29,575 bases of DNA from SIG351 sp045627045. Lineage in GTDB: Bacteria; Bacillota; Clostridia; HGM11327. Both the position numbers and the translations under genes were made by a program. Each line of letters begins with the position of its first letter. Position 1 is the first letter of the stretch. Below the pieces are notes generated by a model. The model was not told the DNA's origin and ran no database searches. It saw only the letters and a program-made list of their open reading frames with translations. The DNA is taken from positions 1-29,575 of the forward strand of contig JAZQMY010000059.1 of NCBI GenBank assembly GCA_045627045.1. The letters run 5' to 3'. Below, one piece after another: positions 1 to 7,825 of the stretch.

Positions 1-26
1 ATAAATATTACTCATGGAGATATAGT

Positions 27-2000
27 ATGAATACAGAAAAAACATTTACTGCAGAGAAACATACAGGATATGTTGTAGGCAACAGTATTCTTGCTGCCGA
101 GGTCACACCGACAGGAAGAATGTATTCAAACATTAGATACAATCCTTCAAGCTTTAATTGGGCTGAAAATTATATCAGAGAAACTGGCGAAGCAGGATTC
201 GAGTTTGTCATCGACGGAAAGAAATACGCCGATAATGAGCTTTCGTGGAACGTTGAAGAGAAGGTGTTCCCGGTTTACAGAGCATGGACACAGGTATCAG
301 GTCTAAAAATCAAGGTCAAGGCTTTTGCACCTATCAAAGCATTTGATGAAATCGCAATTTTTACTCCTGCCATCGTGACAACTTTTTCTTTTGAAAATGA
401 AACGGATATGGAGAAGGAGATCATCCTAAACCAGCTCTGGAAGGTCGCAAAGCTCACTCTTCCTGAAGCAAAGGTTATTGATGATGAAGTCTTCAATGCT
501 GTTTTTTCAGGTATTTCATTCATAACTTCAACAAAAGGAAACGACTTCTGTGCAAGAAATAAGGATAATGACCTTGAGCTTGAAACTTCATACACCCTTG
601 AAGCAAAATCTGAAAAGAAGATCGTTTTTGCTTTCGGAAACTATCACGCAGAGAATAAGCACAGAAATGATTGCCCCGAAATAGCTGACATCTGCTCATA
701 TATTCACTCAAATACGGATATGTTCTCTTATGCCATTGATGAATTCATTTCATATATTCCGACGGTATGTTCGGATAAAATCGCAGAATATACAAGATGG
801 TACATTCAGGCTTCCGTGCTCCTCACAAAGGCTGATAAGAGAGGACATCTGATCACAATGGGCTACAATGAGCTTAATCAGAGAGACTCATTCTGGACTT
901 CATTCATGCATCTCGTCCTTTTCCCGGATCTTGAGAAGAGAATGATTGAAGTATCCTGCAGCTATATCCGTCCCGATGGCAAGATACCGACCACGGTTCT
1001 TCCTGTGATCGAGAGAAATTTCGATATAGATATCAATGAGTATTTCTGCCTCAGAATCGCAAGATATTATAACTTCCACAAGGACATCGGCTTCCTTCGT
1101 GCTTGCTTTGAATATTACAAACGCGCTGTTTTGTTCATCGTTAATATGGACAAGGACAACGACGGACTTCCGGAGCAGTGCCCTCCTGAAAATCCTGATT
1201 GCTTCTGGGCCGACTGGAAGGATGTAAGCTACATCGTAGGAAGAAAGCTTGCTCCACATTTTTCGCTCCTCTGGCTTGCTGTTCTCAAGGAAGGAGCAAA
1301 GCTTGCAAGAGTTCTCGGTGATGAGGGCGTTGCCGCAGATTATGATGCAAGATACAAGAGGGCGTTCGAAAAGATAAACAAGCCCTATACAGGAAACGAT
1401 GAAGGCGGCTTGTGGAAGGACGACCATTATGCCGAAACATGGTATGACGGAAGAATAGAAAACAGCATTCTTCAGGACCAGACAGTAGGTATGTTCTTTG
1501 ATGTTGTGCCTGCAGATAAAGTAGAGCTTATTTATAAAGCACTCAGGAACAACGAAACGGAATTCGGCGTAAGAGAGACTTATCCTTACAGAGCGGTTTC
1601 AGTTGATCCGGCTGGAACATATCACAACGGCGGTATCTGGCCGTGGCTCATGTTCTGCGATATGACAGGCAGATTCAAGTACGGCAAGGGCAAGGATGCG
1701 GTTCGCTTCATCGAAAAGCTCGGTTACTACGATCTTGAAGCTCCCGGTGATATGAGACCTAATGAATATCTCCACGCAGATACGGGCGAAAACAAGGGCT
1801 TTGAGGTTCAGGGCTGGTCATCGGCGCTTCTCGGAACGATTTATTTCGGCCTTTTTGAAATTAATAATGATGATGGCAAGATAAATATCAAAGTAAATTA
1901 TACAGGTAATGATTTTGAAACAAAACTTGTACTTCCTGAGGGAAAGGGCATAGCTGAGATTTCATGCAGAAATTCGGTTGTAACGGTAAAAATAAACTGA
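27..2000 (+). CDS. Intracellular (alpha/alpha)6-barrel glycoside hydrolase, family not fixed
   Basis: 657 residues, no signal peptide, so it probably acts in the cytoplasm on imported oligosaccharides. The N-terminal ~250 residues look like a beta-sandwich. From ~260 on the sequence has the look of a six-hairpin (alpha/alpha)6 toroid as in GH63, GH94, GH116 and amylo-alpha-1,6-glucosidase-like enzymes. Visible blocks are NQRDSFW near 287-293, DGLPEQ followed by WADWKD (394-399), HNGGIWPW (533-540) and GFEVQGWSSALLG (591-603). By analogy with such enzymes Asp396 and Glu593 could be the acid/base pair; that is inference. The start is set by GGAGA seven bases before ATG. Its stop is one base from the fumC start, so the two are probably co-transcribed. 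Substrate and exact GH family are unknown. Confidence 0.72.
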   Translation: MNTEKTFTAEKHTGYVVGNSILAAEVTPTGRMYSNIRYNPSSFNWAENYIRETGEAGFEFVIDGKKYADNELSWNVEEKVFPVYRAWTQVSGLKIKVKAFAPIKAFDEIAIFTPAIVTTFSFENETDMEKEIILNQLWKVAKLTLPEAKVIDDEVFNAVFSGISFITSTKGNDFCARNKDNDLELETSYTLEAKSEKKIVFAFGNYHAENKHRNDCPEIADICSYIHSNTDMFSYAIDEFISYIPTVCSDKIAEYTRWYIQASVLLTKADKRGHLITMGYNELNQRDSFWTSFMHLVLFPDLEKRMIEVSCSYIRPDGKIPTTVLPVIERNFDIDINEYFCLRIARYYNFHKDIGFLRACFEYYKRAVLFIVNMDKDNDGLPEQCPPENPDCFWADWKDVSYIVGRKLAPHFSLLWLAVLKEGAKLARVLGDEGVAADYDARYKRAFEKINKPYTGNDEGGLWKDDHYAETWYDGRIENSILQDQTVGMFFDVVPADKVELIYKALRNNETEFGVRETYPYRAVSVDPAGTYHNGGIWPWLMFCDMTGRFKYGKGKDAVRFIEKLGYYDLEAPGDMRPNEYLHADTGENKGFEVQGWSSALLGTIYFGLFEINNDDGKINIKVNYTGNDFETKLVLPEGKGIAEISCRNSVVTVKIN

Positions 2001-2001
2001 T

Positions 2002-3372
2002 ATGAAAACAAGAACAGAACATGATTCAATGGGTGAGGTTCAGGTACCTGCAGACAGACTCTGGGGTGCCCAGACACAGAGAAGCCTCGAAAACTTCCCG
2101 ATAGGCACAGAAAAAATGCCTTCAGAGATAATTCATGCATTCGGTTTGCTCAAAAAAGCTTCTGCTATGGCAAATCATGAGCTGAAGCCCCAGAAAATGA
2201 CGGATGAAAAGCTTGATGCCATCATCAAGGCGACAGATGAAATTATCAGCGGCAAACTTAACGGTGAATTCCCTCTTGCTGTATGGCAGACTGGAAGCGG
2301 CACACAGTCAAACATGAATGCTAACGAAGTAATTGCCAACCGCGGCAATGAAATCAAAGGAAAGAAGCTCCTTCATCCGAATGATGACGTCAATATGTCA
2401 CAGAGCTCAAATGATACCTTCCCGACAGCAATGCATATTGCAGCATTGCTCTCGATAAAGAATCAGCTCATTCCGTCTGTTGATGTTCTTATTTCAACCT
2501 TCAGAAGACTTGAAGAAGAGAATAAGGATGCAGTCAAGAGCGGAAGAACTCACCTTCAGGATGCCGTTCCGATAAGCTTTGCACAGGAAATATCCGGTTG
2601 GAGAGGTATGCTTGAGGTTTCAAGAAAGCAGATACTTTCTGCTTCTGAAGGACTTTCAAGGCTTGCACTCGGCGGCACGGCAGTAGGCACAGGGCTCAAT
2701 GCCCCCAAGGGCTTTGATGTTCTTGCTGCTGAAAAGCTTACAGAGCTCACAGGCGAGAAGTTCGTTACGGATGATAATAAGTTCCATGCTCTTACTTCTA
2801 AGGATGAGCTTGTGTTTGTACACGGTGCATTGAAAGCACTTGCCGCAGACCTCATGAAGATTGCAAATGATGTCAGATGGCTTGCAAGCGGCCCGAGATG
2901 CGGTCTCGGAGAGATAATTATCCCTGCAAATGAGCCGGGCTCATCAATTATGCCCGGTAAGGTTAATCCTACACAGTGCGAGTCTATGACGATGATTGCC
3001 GTTCAGGTTATGGCAAATGATACTGCGGTCGGCATTGCGGCATCTCAGGGCAACTTTGAGCTGAATGTATTTATGCCTGTTCTTGCATACAATTTCCTTC
3101 AGTCAGTAAGGCTTCTTGCGGATGGTATCCGTTCATTCAATGACAGGTGTGTTACGGGAATCAAGGCAAACAGAGAGAAGATGCATGACAATCTTTACAA
3201 TTCTCTTATGCTCGTTACCGCACTCAATCCTTTCATCGGATATGAAAACGCCGCAAAGACTGCAAAGAAGGCATTTGAAGAGAATATTTCATTGAAAGAG
3301 GCTTGTGTTTTGCTAGGCTTCCTTTCAGAAGAGAAATTTGATGAAGTTTTTCATCCAGAAAACATGATATGA
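2002..3372 (+). CDS. fumC: Class II fumarate hydratase (fumarase C)
   Basis: Interconverts fumarate and L-malate in the cytoplasm without an iron-sulfur cluster. The 456-residue length matches the family. Diagnostic stretches of the fumarase/aspartase superfamily are seen in order: GSGTQSNMNANEV, SQSSNDTFPTAMH, GRTHLQDAVPISF (the conserved active-site histidine) and the mobile signature loop GSSIMPGKVNPTQCE around residues 313-327 with its catalytic serine. The TQCE ending and the GTGLNAPKGF stretch favour fumarase over aspartase or argininosuccinate lyase, though aspartase cannot be fully excluded by eye. No good Shine-Dalgarno lies just upstream and the ATG is one base after the glycosidase stop, which suggests translational coupling. 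Malic enzyme follows 16 bases on, giving a fumarate-malate-pyruvate pair. Confidence 0.95.
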   Translation: MKTRTEHDSMGEVQVPADRLWGAQTQRSLENFPIGTEKMPSEIIHAFGLLKKASAMANHELKPQKMTDEKLDAIIKATDEIISGKLNGEFPLAVWQTGSGTQSNMNANEVIANRGNEIKGKKLLHPNDDVNMSQSSNDTFPTAMHIAALLSIKNQLIPSVDVLISTFRRLEEENKDAVKSGRTHLQDAVPISFAQEISGWRGMLEVSRKQILSASEGLSRLALGGTAVGTGLNAPKGFDVLAAEKLTELTGEKFVTDDNKFHALTSKDELVFVHGALKALAADLMKIANDVRWLASGPRCGLGEIIIPANEPGSSIMPGKVNPTQCESMTMIAVQVMANDTAVGIAASQGNFELNVFMPVLAYNFLQSVRLLADGIRSFNDRCVTGIKANREKMHDNLYNSLMLVTALNPFIGYENAAKTAKKAFEENISLKEACVLLGFLSEEKFDEVFHPENMI

Positions 3373-3388
3373 AAGTGAGAAAAATATA

Positions 3389-4561
3389 ATGGATATAAAG
3401 CAGGAATCATTGCAGAAGCATTATGAATGGAAGGGCAAAATCGAGGTTGTGTCAAGATGCAAGGTCGAAGACAGACATGATCTTTCGCTTGCATATACTC
3501 CCGGTGTTGCTCAGCCTTGTCTTGAAATACAGAAGTGCCCCGAAAAGTCTTTCGAGCTTACAAGAAGATCAAATCTAGTTGCAGTTATTACGGACGGAAC
3601 GGCTGTGCTTGGTCTCGGTGACATCGGCCCTGAAGCAGGTATGCCTGTTATGGAGGGCAAATGCGCACTTTTCAAGGAGTTCGCAGGCGTTGACGCATTC
3701 CCGATTTGCATAAGATCAAAGGACGTTGACGAGCTCGTCAGAACGATTTATCTTATTTCAGGCTCCTTCGGTGGCATCAACCTTGAGGATATCAGCGCTC
3801 CGAGATGCTTTGAGGTAGAGAAGAGACTCAAGGAAATTTGCGACATCCCTGTTTTCCATGACGATCAGCACGGTACGGCAATAGTTGTTGCGGCAGCTCT
3901 CATAAATGCTCTCAAGGTCGTAAACAAGAAAATCGGCGAAGTCAAGGTAGTAATCAACGGCGCTGGCTCTGCTGGAATAGCAATCGGCAAGCATTTGCTT
4001 AATCTCGGTGTTAATCATCTTACGATGGTCGATCGCTTCGGCATTATCTGCGAAGGCATGGAAGGACTCAATCCTGCTCATCAGGAAATTTCAAAGCTTA
4101 CAAACATAGAACATCAGATGGGTAACCTTGCGGATGCTATGAAGGGCGCAGATGTATTTATAGGCGTTTCAGCTCCCGGAATCGTTTCAAAGGACATGAT
4201 ACGTTCTATGGCAAAGGATGCCGTTGTTTTCCCGATGGCTAATCCTACTCCTGAAATTATGCCTGATGAGGCACTTGAAGCAGGCGCAAGAGTTGTCGGA
4301 ACAGGCAGATCGGATTTCCCGAACCAGATAAACAACGTTCTTGCATTTCCGGGAATTTTCAGAGGTGCACTTGATTGCAGAGCTACCTGCATAAACGAAG
4401 AAATGAAGGTTGCAACTTCATTTGCACTCGCTTCTCTTATTCCTGATGATGAGCTTTCGGAACAGAACATAATTGCTCCGGCACTTGATAAGCGTGTTGC
4501 AGAGACTGTTGCCAAGGCTGTAATCGAAGCGGCTCACAAAACAGGCGTTGCAAGAATATGA
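3389..4561 (+). CDS. Malic enzyme (NAD(P)-dependent, decarboxylating), short bacterial type
   Basis: Oxidatively decarboxylates malate to pyruvate and CO2, or runs in reverse. 390 residues is typical of the short bacterial type, which lacks a phosphotransacetylase-like extension. Visible landmarks are YTPGVAQPC (residues ~33-41), the substrate/metal region around VFHDDQHGTA (155-164) and the Rossmann dinucleotide motif GAGSAG (191-196). The C-terminal half has FPMANPTPE and a GTGRSDFPNQINN block. Cofactor preference (NAD or NADP) cannot be read reliably. It lies directly behind fumC, so the product of one is the substrate of the other. Its stop overlaps the next gene start in ATGA, indicating one operon with rsmE. 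Confidence 0.95.
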   Translation: MDIKQESLQKHYEWKGKIEVVSRCKVEDRHDLSLAYTPGVAQPCLEIQKCPEKSFELTRRSNLVAVITDGTAVLGLGDIGPEAGMPVMEGKCALFKEFAGVDAFPICIRSKDVDELVRTIYLISGSFGGINLEDISAPRCFEVEKRLKEICDIPVFHDDQHGTAIVVAAALINALKVVNKKIGEVKVVINGAGSAGIAIGKHLLNLGVNHLTMVDRFGIICEGMEGLNPAHQEISKLTNIEHQMGNLADAMKGADVFIGVSAPGIVSKDMIRSMAKDAVVFPMANPTPEIMPDEALEAGARVVGTGRSDFPNQINNVLAFPGIFRGALDCRATCINEEMKVATSFALASLIPDDELSEQNIIAPALDKRVAETVAKAVIEAAHKTGVARI

Positions 4562-5286
4562 ACAGGTTTTTTGCTGAAAAAATAGCAGATGATAAGGCAT
4601 ATCTTTCCGAAGATGATGCCTATCATCTCAAAAGCGTTCTCAGAGCAAAAATCGGTGAAGAGTTTGAAGTTTCAGACGGCATCGGCAAGGAATATATAGC
4701 TAAGCTCTCTTTTCTTGATAAGAAATCTGCAATACTTGATATTATTTCCGAAACTACCGTTGACCGTGAGCCCTCACATAATTATATCGTTTGTCAGGGA
4801 ATACCTAAGGGAAGAAAACTTGATGAAGTTGTCCGCCATGCAACAGAGCTTGGTCTCAAGGAATTTTATCCGCTTATTACGGACAGAATCAACGTAAAGA
4901 ACGTCGAGGACTACGATAAAACGGAGAGACTTCAGAGAATAGTTGATGAAGCGGCAAAGCAGTCCAAAAGGCTCGTTATTCCTGAGATTCATAAACCGGA
5001 AAAGCTTTCTGAAATCGTGAAAAATGCTCCCGCCGAAGCAATAAAAATCATTGCGTGGGAGGAAGAGACGGAAACTTCACTCAAAAAAGCAATAACAGAA
5101 GTTTCGGATGCAAAGGATGTATATATAATTGTCGGGCCGGAGGGCGGTCTGACGGAGGAAGAGGTAAATCTTGCAAAAGCAAACGGCTTTGTAAGCGTTA
5201 CACTTGGAAAAAGAATATTAAGAACAGAAACGGCGCCGCTTGCACTGATTTCAGCAATCAGCTGCTTGCTCGGTGACCTTGAATAA
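4558..5286 (+). CDS. rsmE: 16S rRNA (uracil(1498)-N3)-methyltransferase RsmE
   Basis: Methylates N3 of U1498 in 16S rRNA using S-adenosylmethionine. 242 residues, normal for the family. A PUA-like N-terminal domain (~1-70) is followed by a SPOUT/trefoil-knot methyltransferase. Knot motifs are QGIPKGRKLDEVVRHATELG near 80-100, IVGPEGGLTEEEV (191-203) and LGKRILRTETAPLALISAI near the C-terminus, the last two forming the SAM pocket. Its ATG overlaps the malic enzyme TGA (ATGA), so it is translated by coupling. In many Bacillota rsmE sits next to prmA and mtaB; here prmA is absent in the window and mtaB follows 12 bases later. Confidence 0.95.
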   Translation: MNRFFAEKIADDKAYLSEDDAYHLKSVLRAKIGEEFEVSDGIGKEYIAKLSFLDKKSAILDIISETTVDREPSHNYIVCQGIPKGRKLDEVVRHATELGLKEFYPLITDRINVKNVEDYDKTERLQRIVDEAAKQSKRLVIPEIHKPEKLSEIVKNAPAEAIKIIAWEEETETSLKKAITEVSDAKDVYIIVGPEGGLTEEEVNLAKANGFVSVTLGKRILRTETAPLALISAISCLLGDLE

Positions 5287-5298
5287 AAAGGAAGCAAA

Positions 5299-6609
5299 AT
5301 GAAAGTCGGATCATTATCACTCGGATGCAAAACCAATACATATGATACAGAGAAGATTCTTGCTATGTTCCGCGACAAGGGCTACGAGATAGCTGATGAA
5401 AAGGAGCCTGCGGATATCTTTATAATAAACACCTGCAGTGTTACCAATATGGCAGAAAGAAAGTCACGTCAGGCAGTGGAGAGGGTGATGAAGCTTAATC
5501 CGAATGCCGTCATAGTAATGACGGGCTGCTATGCTCAGGTCAAGCCTGATGAAGTAAGAAATCTCCATAACGTTTCTGTTGTCGTCGGCACGAGAGACAG
5601 GAAGGATATAGTCGAGCTTACCGAAAGATATATGACTTCCGGCGAAAATCAGGCAAGAATATCCGATATTTCACGAGATACAACATTTGAGGAGATTGAT
5701 TCGGAGCTTTATTCATCAAGAACTCGTCTTCAGCTGAAGGTTCAGGACGGATGCAATAATTTCTGCAGTTACTGTATCATTCCGTATGCAAGGGGCAGAA
5801 TTGCTTCAAACCCTATGGAAAATGTTCTTGCTTCTGCTGAAAAGGCAATCGAGAAGGACGTTAAGGAAATCGTTCTCACGGGAATTCACATTGCATCCTA
5901 CGGAAAAGATATCGGCAAATACGGACTTGCCGACCTTGTAGAAGCGATCCATAAGAAAACGGAGGGCACAAATGTCAGAATAAGAATCGGTTCTCTTGAT
6001 CCGACTGTTGTTACAGAAGAATTCGGCGAGAGAATGTCAAAGCTTGAAAGACTTTGTCCGCAGTTTCACCTTTCACTTCAGAGCGGCAGCACCACTGTGC
6101 TCAAACGAATGAACAGACATTATACAGCCGATGAGTATTTTGAGTGCACGAGGATTTTAAGAAAGTTTTTTAATTCTCCGTCAATCACAACAGATATCAT
6201 TGTAGGCTTTCCGCAGGAGACTGAAGAGGAATTTGCAGAAACATTGGCGTTTGCTGAAAAGGTTCGCTTTGCAAAGATACATATTTTTCCGTATTCAAGA
6301 AGAGAAGGCACGGTTGCGGCGAAAATGGATGGGCAGATACCTCATTCCGTTGCAGTTGAGAGAGAAAAGCGTCTTTCTGTCATAGAGGAAGAAACGAGGA
6401 GAGAATATATCGAAAGTTACGTCGGGAAAACGGCAGAAGTCCTTTTTGAAGAAACAAAAGAAATAAACGGAATGAAATATACCTGTGGCTACACACCGGA
6501 ATATATTTATGTTCTTGCGGATGCAGACGACTCACTGCATAATACCATACGAAAAGTAAGACTTACGAAGGCGTATGATGAATTTGCCGAGGGTACCGTT
6601 GAGAATTAA
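5299..6609 (+). CDS. mtaB: tRNA (N6-threonylcarbamoyladenosine(37)-C2)-methylthiotransferase MtaB
   Basis: Radical SAM enzyme that converts t6A37 to ms2t6A37 in ANN-decoding tRNAs. 436 residues. The N-terminal methylthiotransferase domain carries the three cysteines expected to hold the auxiliary cluster: Cys10 (SLGCKTN), Cys46 (NTCSVTN) and Cys77 (TGCYAQ). The radical SAM motif CxxxCxxC is Cys152, Cys156 and Cys159 (GCNNFCSYC). A TRAM-like C-terminal region follows from ~370. SLGCKTNxYDTE at the N-terminus and the overall order resemble MtaB rather than MiaB or RimO. A good ribosome binding site (AAAGGA) precedes the ATG. Last gene of the tight five-gene run. Confidence 0.93.
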   Translation: MKVGSLSLGCKTNTYDTEKILAMFRDKGYEIADEKEPADIFIINTCSVTNMAERKSRQAVERVMKLNPNAVIVMTGCYAQVKPDEVRNLHNVSVVVGTRDRKDIVELTERYMTSGENQARISDISRDTTFEEIDSELYSSRTRLQLKVQDGCNNFCSYCIIPYARGRIASNPMENVLASAEKAIEKDVKEIVLTGIHIASYGKDIGKYGLADLVEAIHKKTEGTNVRIRIGSLDPTVVTEEFGERMSKLERLCPQFHLSLQSGSTTVLKRMNRHYTADEYFECTRILRKFFNSPSITTDIIVGFPQETEEEFAETLAFAEKVRFAKIHIFPYSRREGTVAAKMDGQIPHSVAVEREKRLSVIEEETRREYIESYVGKTAEVLFEETKEINGMKYTCGYTPEYIYVLADADDSLHNTIRKVRLTKAYDEFAEGTVEN

Positions 6610-6666
6610 CAAAGCAAATCCGACCGAAAGGTCTGATAATAAAACAATTTATAAGGAGAGTACTGT

Positions 6667-6744
6667 TTGAAAAAGTACGACACACCGCAGATTGCGGGCT
6701 GTCCGGGAGGTTTGCCTTGTGATCAAACAAACCTCCCGCAATGA
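6667..6744 (+). CDS. Possible 25-codon peptide or leader ORF (TTG start)
   Basis: A short reading frame beginning with TTG at 6667 is preceded by AAGGAG with eight bases of spacing, an ideal ribosome binding site for this genome. The peptide starts MKKYDTPQIAGC and has two cysteines and four prolines. Its opening resembles the many small KKYExP-type peptides found in Clostridia, of mostly unknown role; this comparison is from memory and not searched. The 3' half of the frame coincides with a perfect 11-bp inverted repeat, so it may instead be a leader peptide of an attenuator, a remnant of a longer gene, or chance. It lies between mtaB and the acetyltransferase. Confidence 0.35.
   Translation: MKKYDTPQIAGCPGGLPCDQTNLPQ
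6691..6742 (+). promoter_or_regulatory. Mutually exclusive hairpins in leader of acetyltransferase gene
   Basis: A perfect 11-bp stem CGGGAGGTTTG (6704-6714) pairs with CAAACCTCCCG (6728-6738) around a 13-base loop. ATTGCGGG (6691-6698) is the exact complement of CCCGCAAT (6735-6742), which overlaps the right arm, so the two pairings compete. No U-run follows, so it is not a standard terminator. It could be an RNA switch acting on the downstream gene whose AGGAGG lies at about 6770; that role is inference. Confidence 0.4.
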
Positions 6745-6781
6745 AAGCAATTGAAGTCAACAATAATCAGGAGGAAAAACA

Positions 6782-7411
6782 ATGAATAAAAATGACATAA
6801 CTATCCGTTTGGAAAATAAAGAAGAATACAGGGAAGTTGAAAACCTTGTGAGAGAATCGTTCTGGAACATCTACCGTCCGGGATGCAGCGAACATTATGT
6901 GCTTCATATACTCAGGGAAGATCCGGCATTTGTAAAAGAGCTTGATTTCGTAATGGAGTATGACGGCTGTCTCATAGGACAGAATATGTTCATGAGGACT
7001 GTTATTGAAGCAGATGATGGCAGAAGGATACCAGTTCTTATGATGGGACCTATATGTATCACGCCTGAGCTGAAAAGAAGAGGCTACGGAAAAATACTGC
7101 TTGACTATTCTATTCAGAAAGCCGCAGAAATGGGCTTCGGGGCAGTTCTTTTTGAGGGCAATATCGCTTTTTACGGAAAGAGCGGATTTGACTACGCAAG
7201 GCGTTTCGGCATCAGATACCACGATATGCCTGAGGATGCGGATCAGTCGTTCTTTCTTTGCAAGGAACTCAAAACGGGATACCTTGACGGTGTTACGGGA
7301 GTTTACATTACGCCGCAAGGTTATTATGTGGACGACAAGGACGTTGAGGAATTCGACAGAAGCTTCCCAGAAAAAGAGAAGAAAGTGCTTCCCGGTCAGT
7401 TATTCTCATAA
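6782..7411 (+). CDS. GNAT-family N-acetyltransferase
   Basis: 209 residues with a GCN5-related acetyltransferase fold, expected to move an acetyl group from acetyl-CoA to an amine. The acetyl-CoA pyrophosphate loop is visible as RRGYGK (99-104) after the beta-strand PICITPEL, followed by the helix LLDYSIQKAAEMG. The strand-plus-FYGKSGF element (~129-135) is characteristic of the family. The substrate cannot be inferred. The start is set by AGGAGG seven bases upstream of ATG. A strong terminator lies about 60 bases past its stop, so it ends this plus-strand transcription unit. Confidence 0.88.
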   Translation: MNKNDITIRLENKEEYREVENLVRESFWNIYRPGCSEHYVLHILREDPAFVKELDFVMEYDGCLIGQNMFMRTVIEADDGRRIPVLMMGPICITPELKRRGYGKILLDYSIQKAAEMGFGAVLFEGNIAFYGKSGFDYARRFGIRYHDMPEDADQSFFLCKELKTGYLDGVTGVYITPQGYYVDDKDVEEFDRSFPEKEKKVLPGQLFS

Positions 7412-7442
7412 AACGGATGAAGCTCTGCTTTTGCAGAACAAA

Positions 7443-7466
7443 AAAGGCTGACAGTTGATCTGTCAA
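7443..7466 (-). terminator. Weak intrinsic terminator for the minus-strand small gene
   Basis: Read on the minus strand, TGACAG and CTGTCA pair around a five-base loop (7449-7465) and are followed by GCC and a run of six T. The stem is short, so its strength is doubtful, but its place just past the small minus-strand gene fits a convergent terminator. Confidence 0.4.
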
Positions 7467-7471
7467 AACGG

Positions 7472-7510
7472 AACAGCCCGGGAGGAGTTCATCCTCTCAG
7501 GCTGTTTTTT
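7472..7510 (+). terminator. Rho-independent terminator after the acetyltransferase gene
   Basis: AACAGCC (7472-7478) pairs with GGCTGTT (7500-7506). Inside, GGGAGGA pairs with TCCTCTC, with one C-A mismatch between the two helices and a GTTCA loop. A six-T run follows at once (7505-7510). It sits between two convergent genes and overlaps the 3' end of the minus-strand one. Confidence 0.9.
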
Positions 7511-7752
7511 GAATTTTTAGAGTTCCAGAGTTCCTCATAATTGTTATTTAAGTTATGAGGAAACCAATAAACCGAAACACCCTTGTAATCGAATCTGTTC
7601 CAGAATACGACGGTGTATAAACCGGCTTTATAGACTTTTGTTCCTCCGTCCAGATATTGACTATAGTATTTCGGGAAAAACAGAAAATATAATATCAGGA
7701 ACACAATGAGGAATATAAGGAAAGTGATGGCTGTTTTTCTGAGTATTTTCAT
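7489..7752 (-). CDS. Small single-pass membrane protein, uncharacterised
   Basis: 87 residues. Residues ~8-29 form one long hydrophobic segment after a Lys/Arg-bearing start (MKILRKTA), so the rest is probably outside the membrane. The exported part has GGTKVYKAGLYTVVFWNR and, near the C-terminus, VYWFPHNLNNNYEELW. This pattern resembles small clostridial hypothetical proteins, but no function is known to me. GGAGG lies nine bases upstream of the ATG, which with the coherent hydrophobicity supports a real gene. It is 73 bases downstream of cysS on the same strand and may be read through from it. Its last codons lie inside the terminator hairpin of the convergent gene. Confidence 0.7.
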   Translation of the reverse strand: MKILRKTAITFLIFLIVFLILYFLFFPKYYSQYLDGGTKVYKAGLYTVVFWNRFDYKGVSVYWFPHNLNNNYEELWNSKNSKNSLRG

Positions 7753-7825
7753 AATAAATACCTCCGGAAATGATATTTTTACAGTTTGTCATCATGTATT
7801 TACAGTTTTTGCCGATACTGTGTTA

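Noticed and set aside
900..1427. 175-codon antisense frame inside the glycosidase
   Set aside because: No ribosome site and no family resemblance; the opposite strand is clearly a glycosidase.
6622..6633. GACC-GAAA-GGTC mini-hairpin after mtaB as a terminator
   Set aside because: Four base pairs and no T-run, so too weak to terminate.
7421..7440. TCTGC-TTTT-GCAGA hairpin after the acetyltransferase
   Set aside because: Five base pairs and followed by A rather than T on the plus strand; the strong terminator is at 7472-7510.
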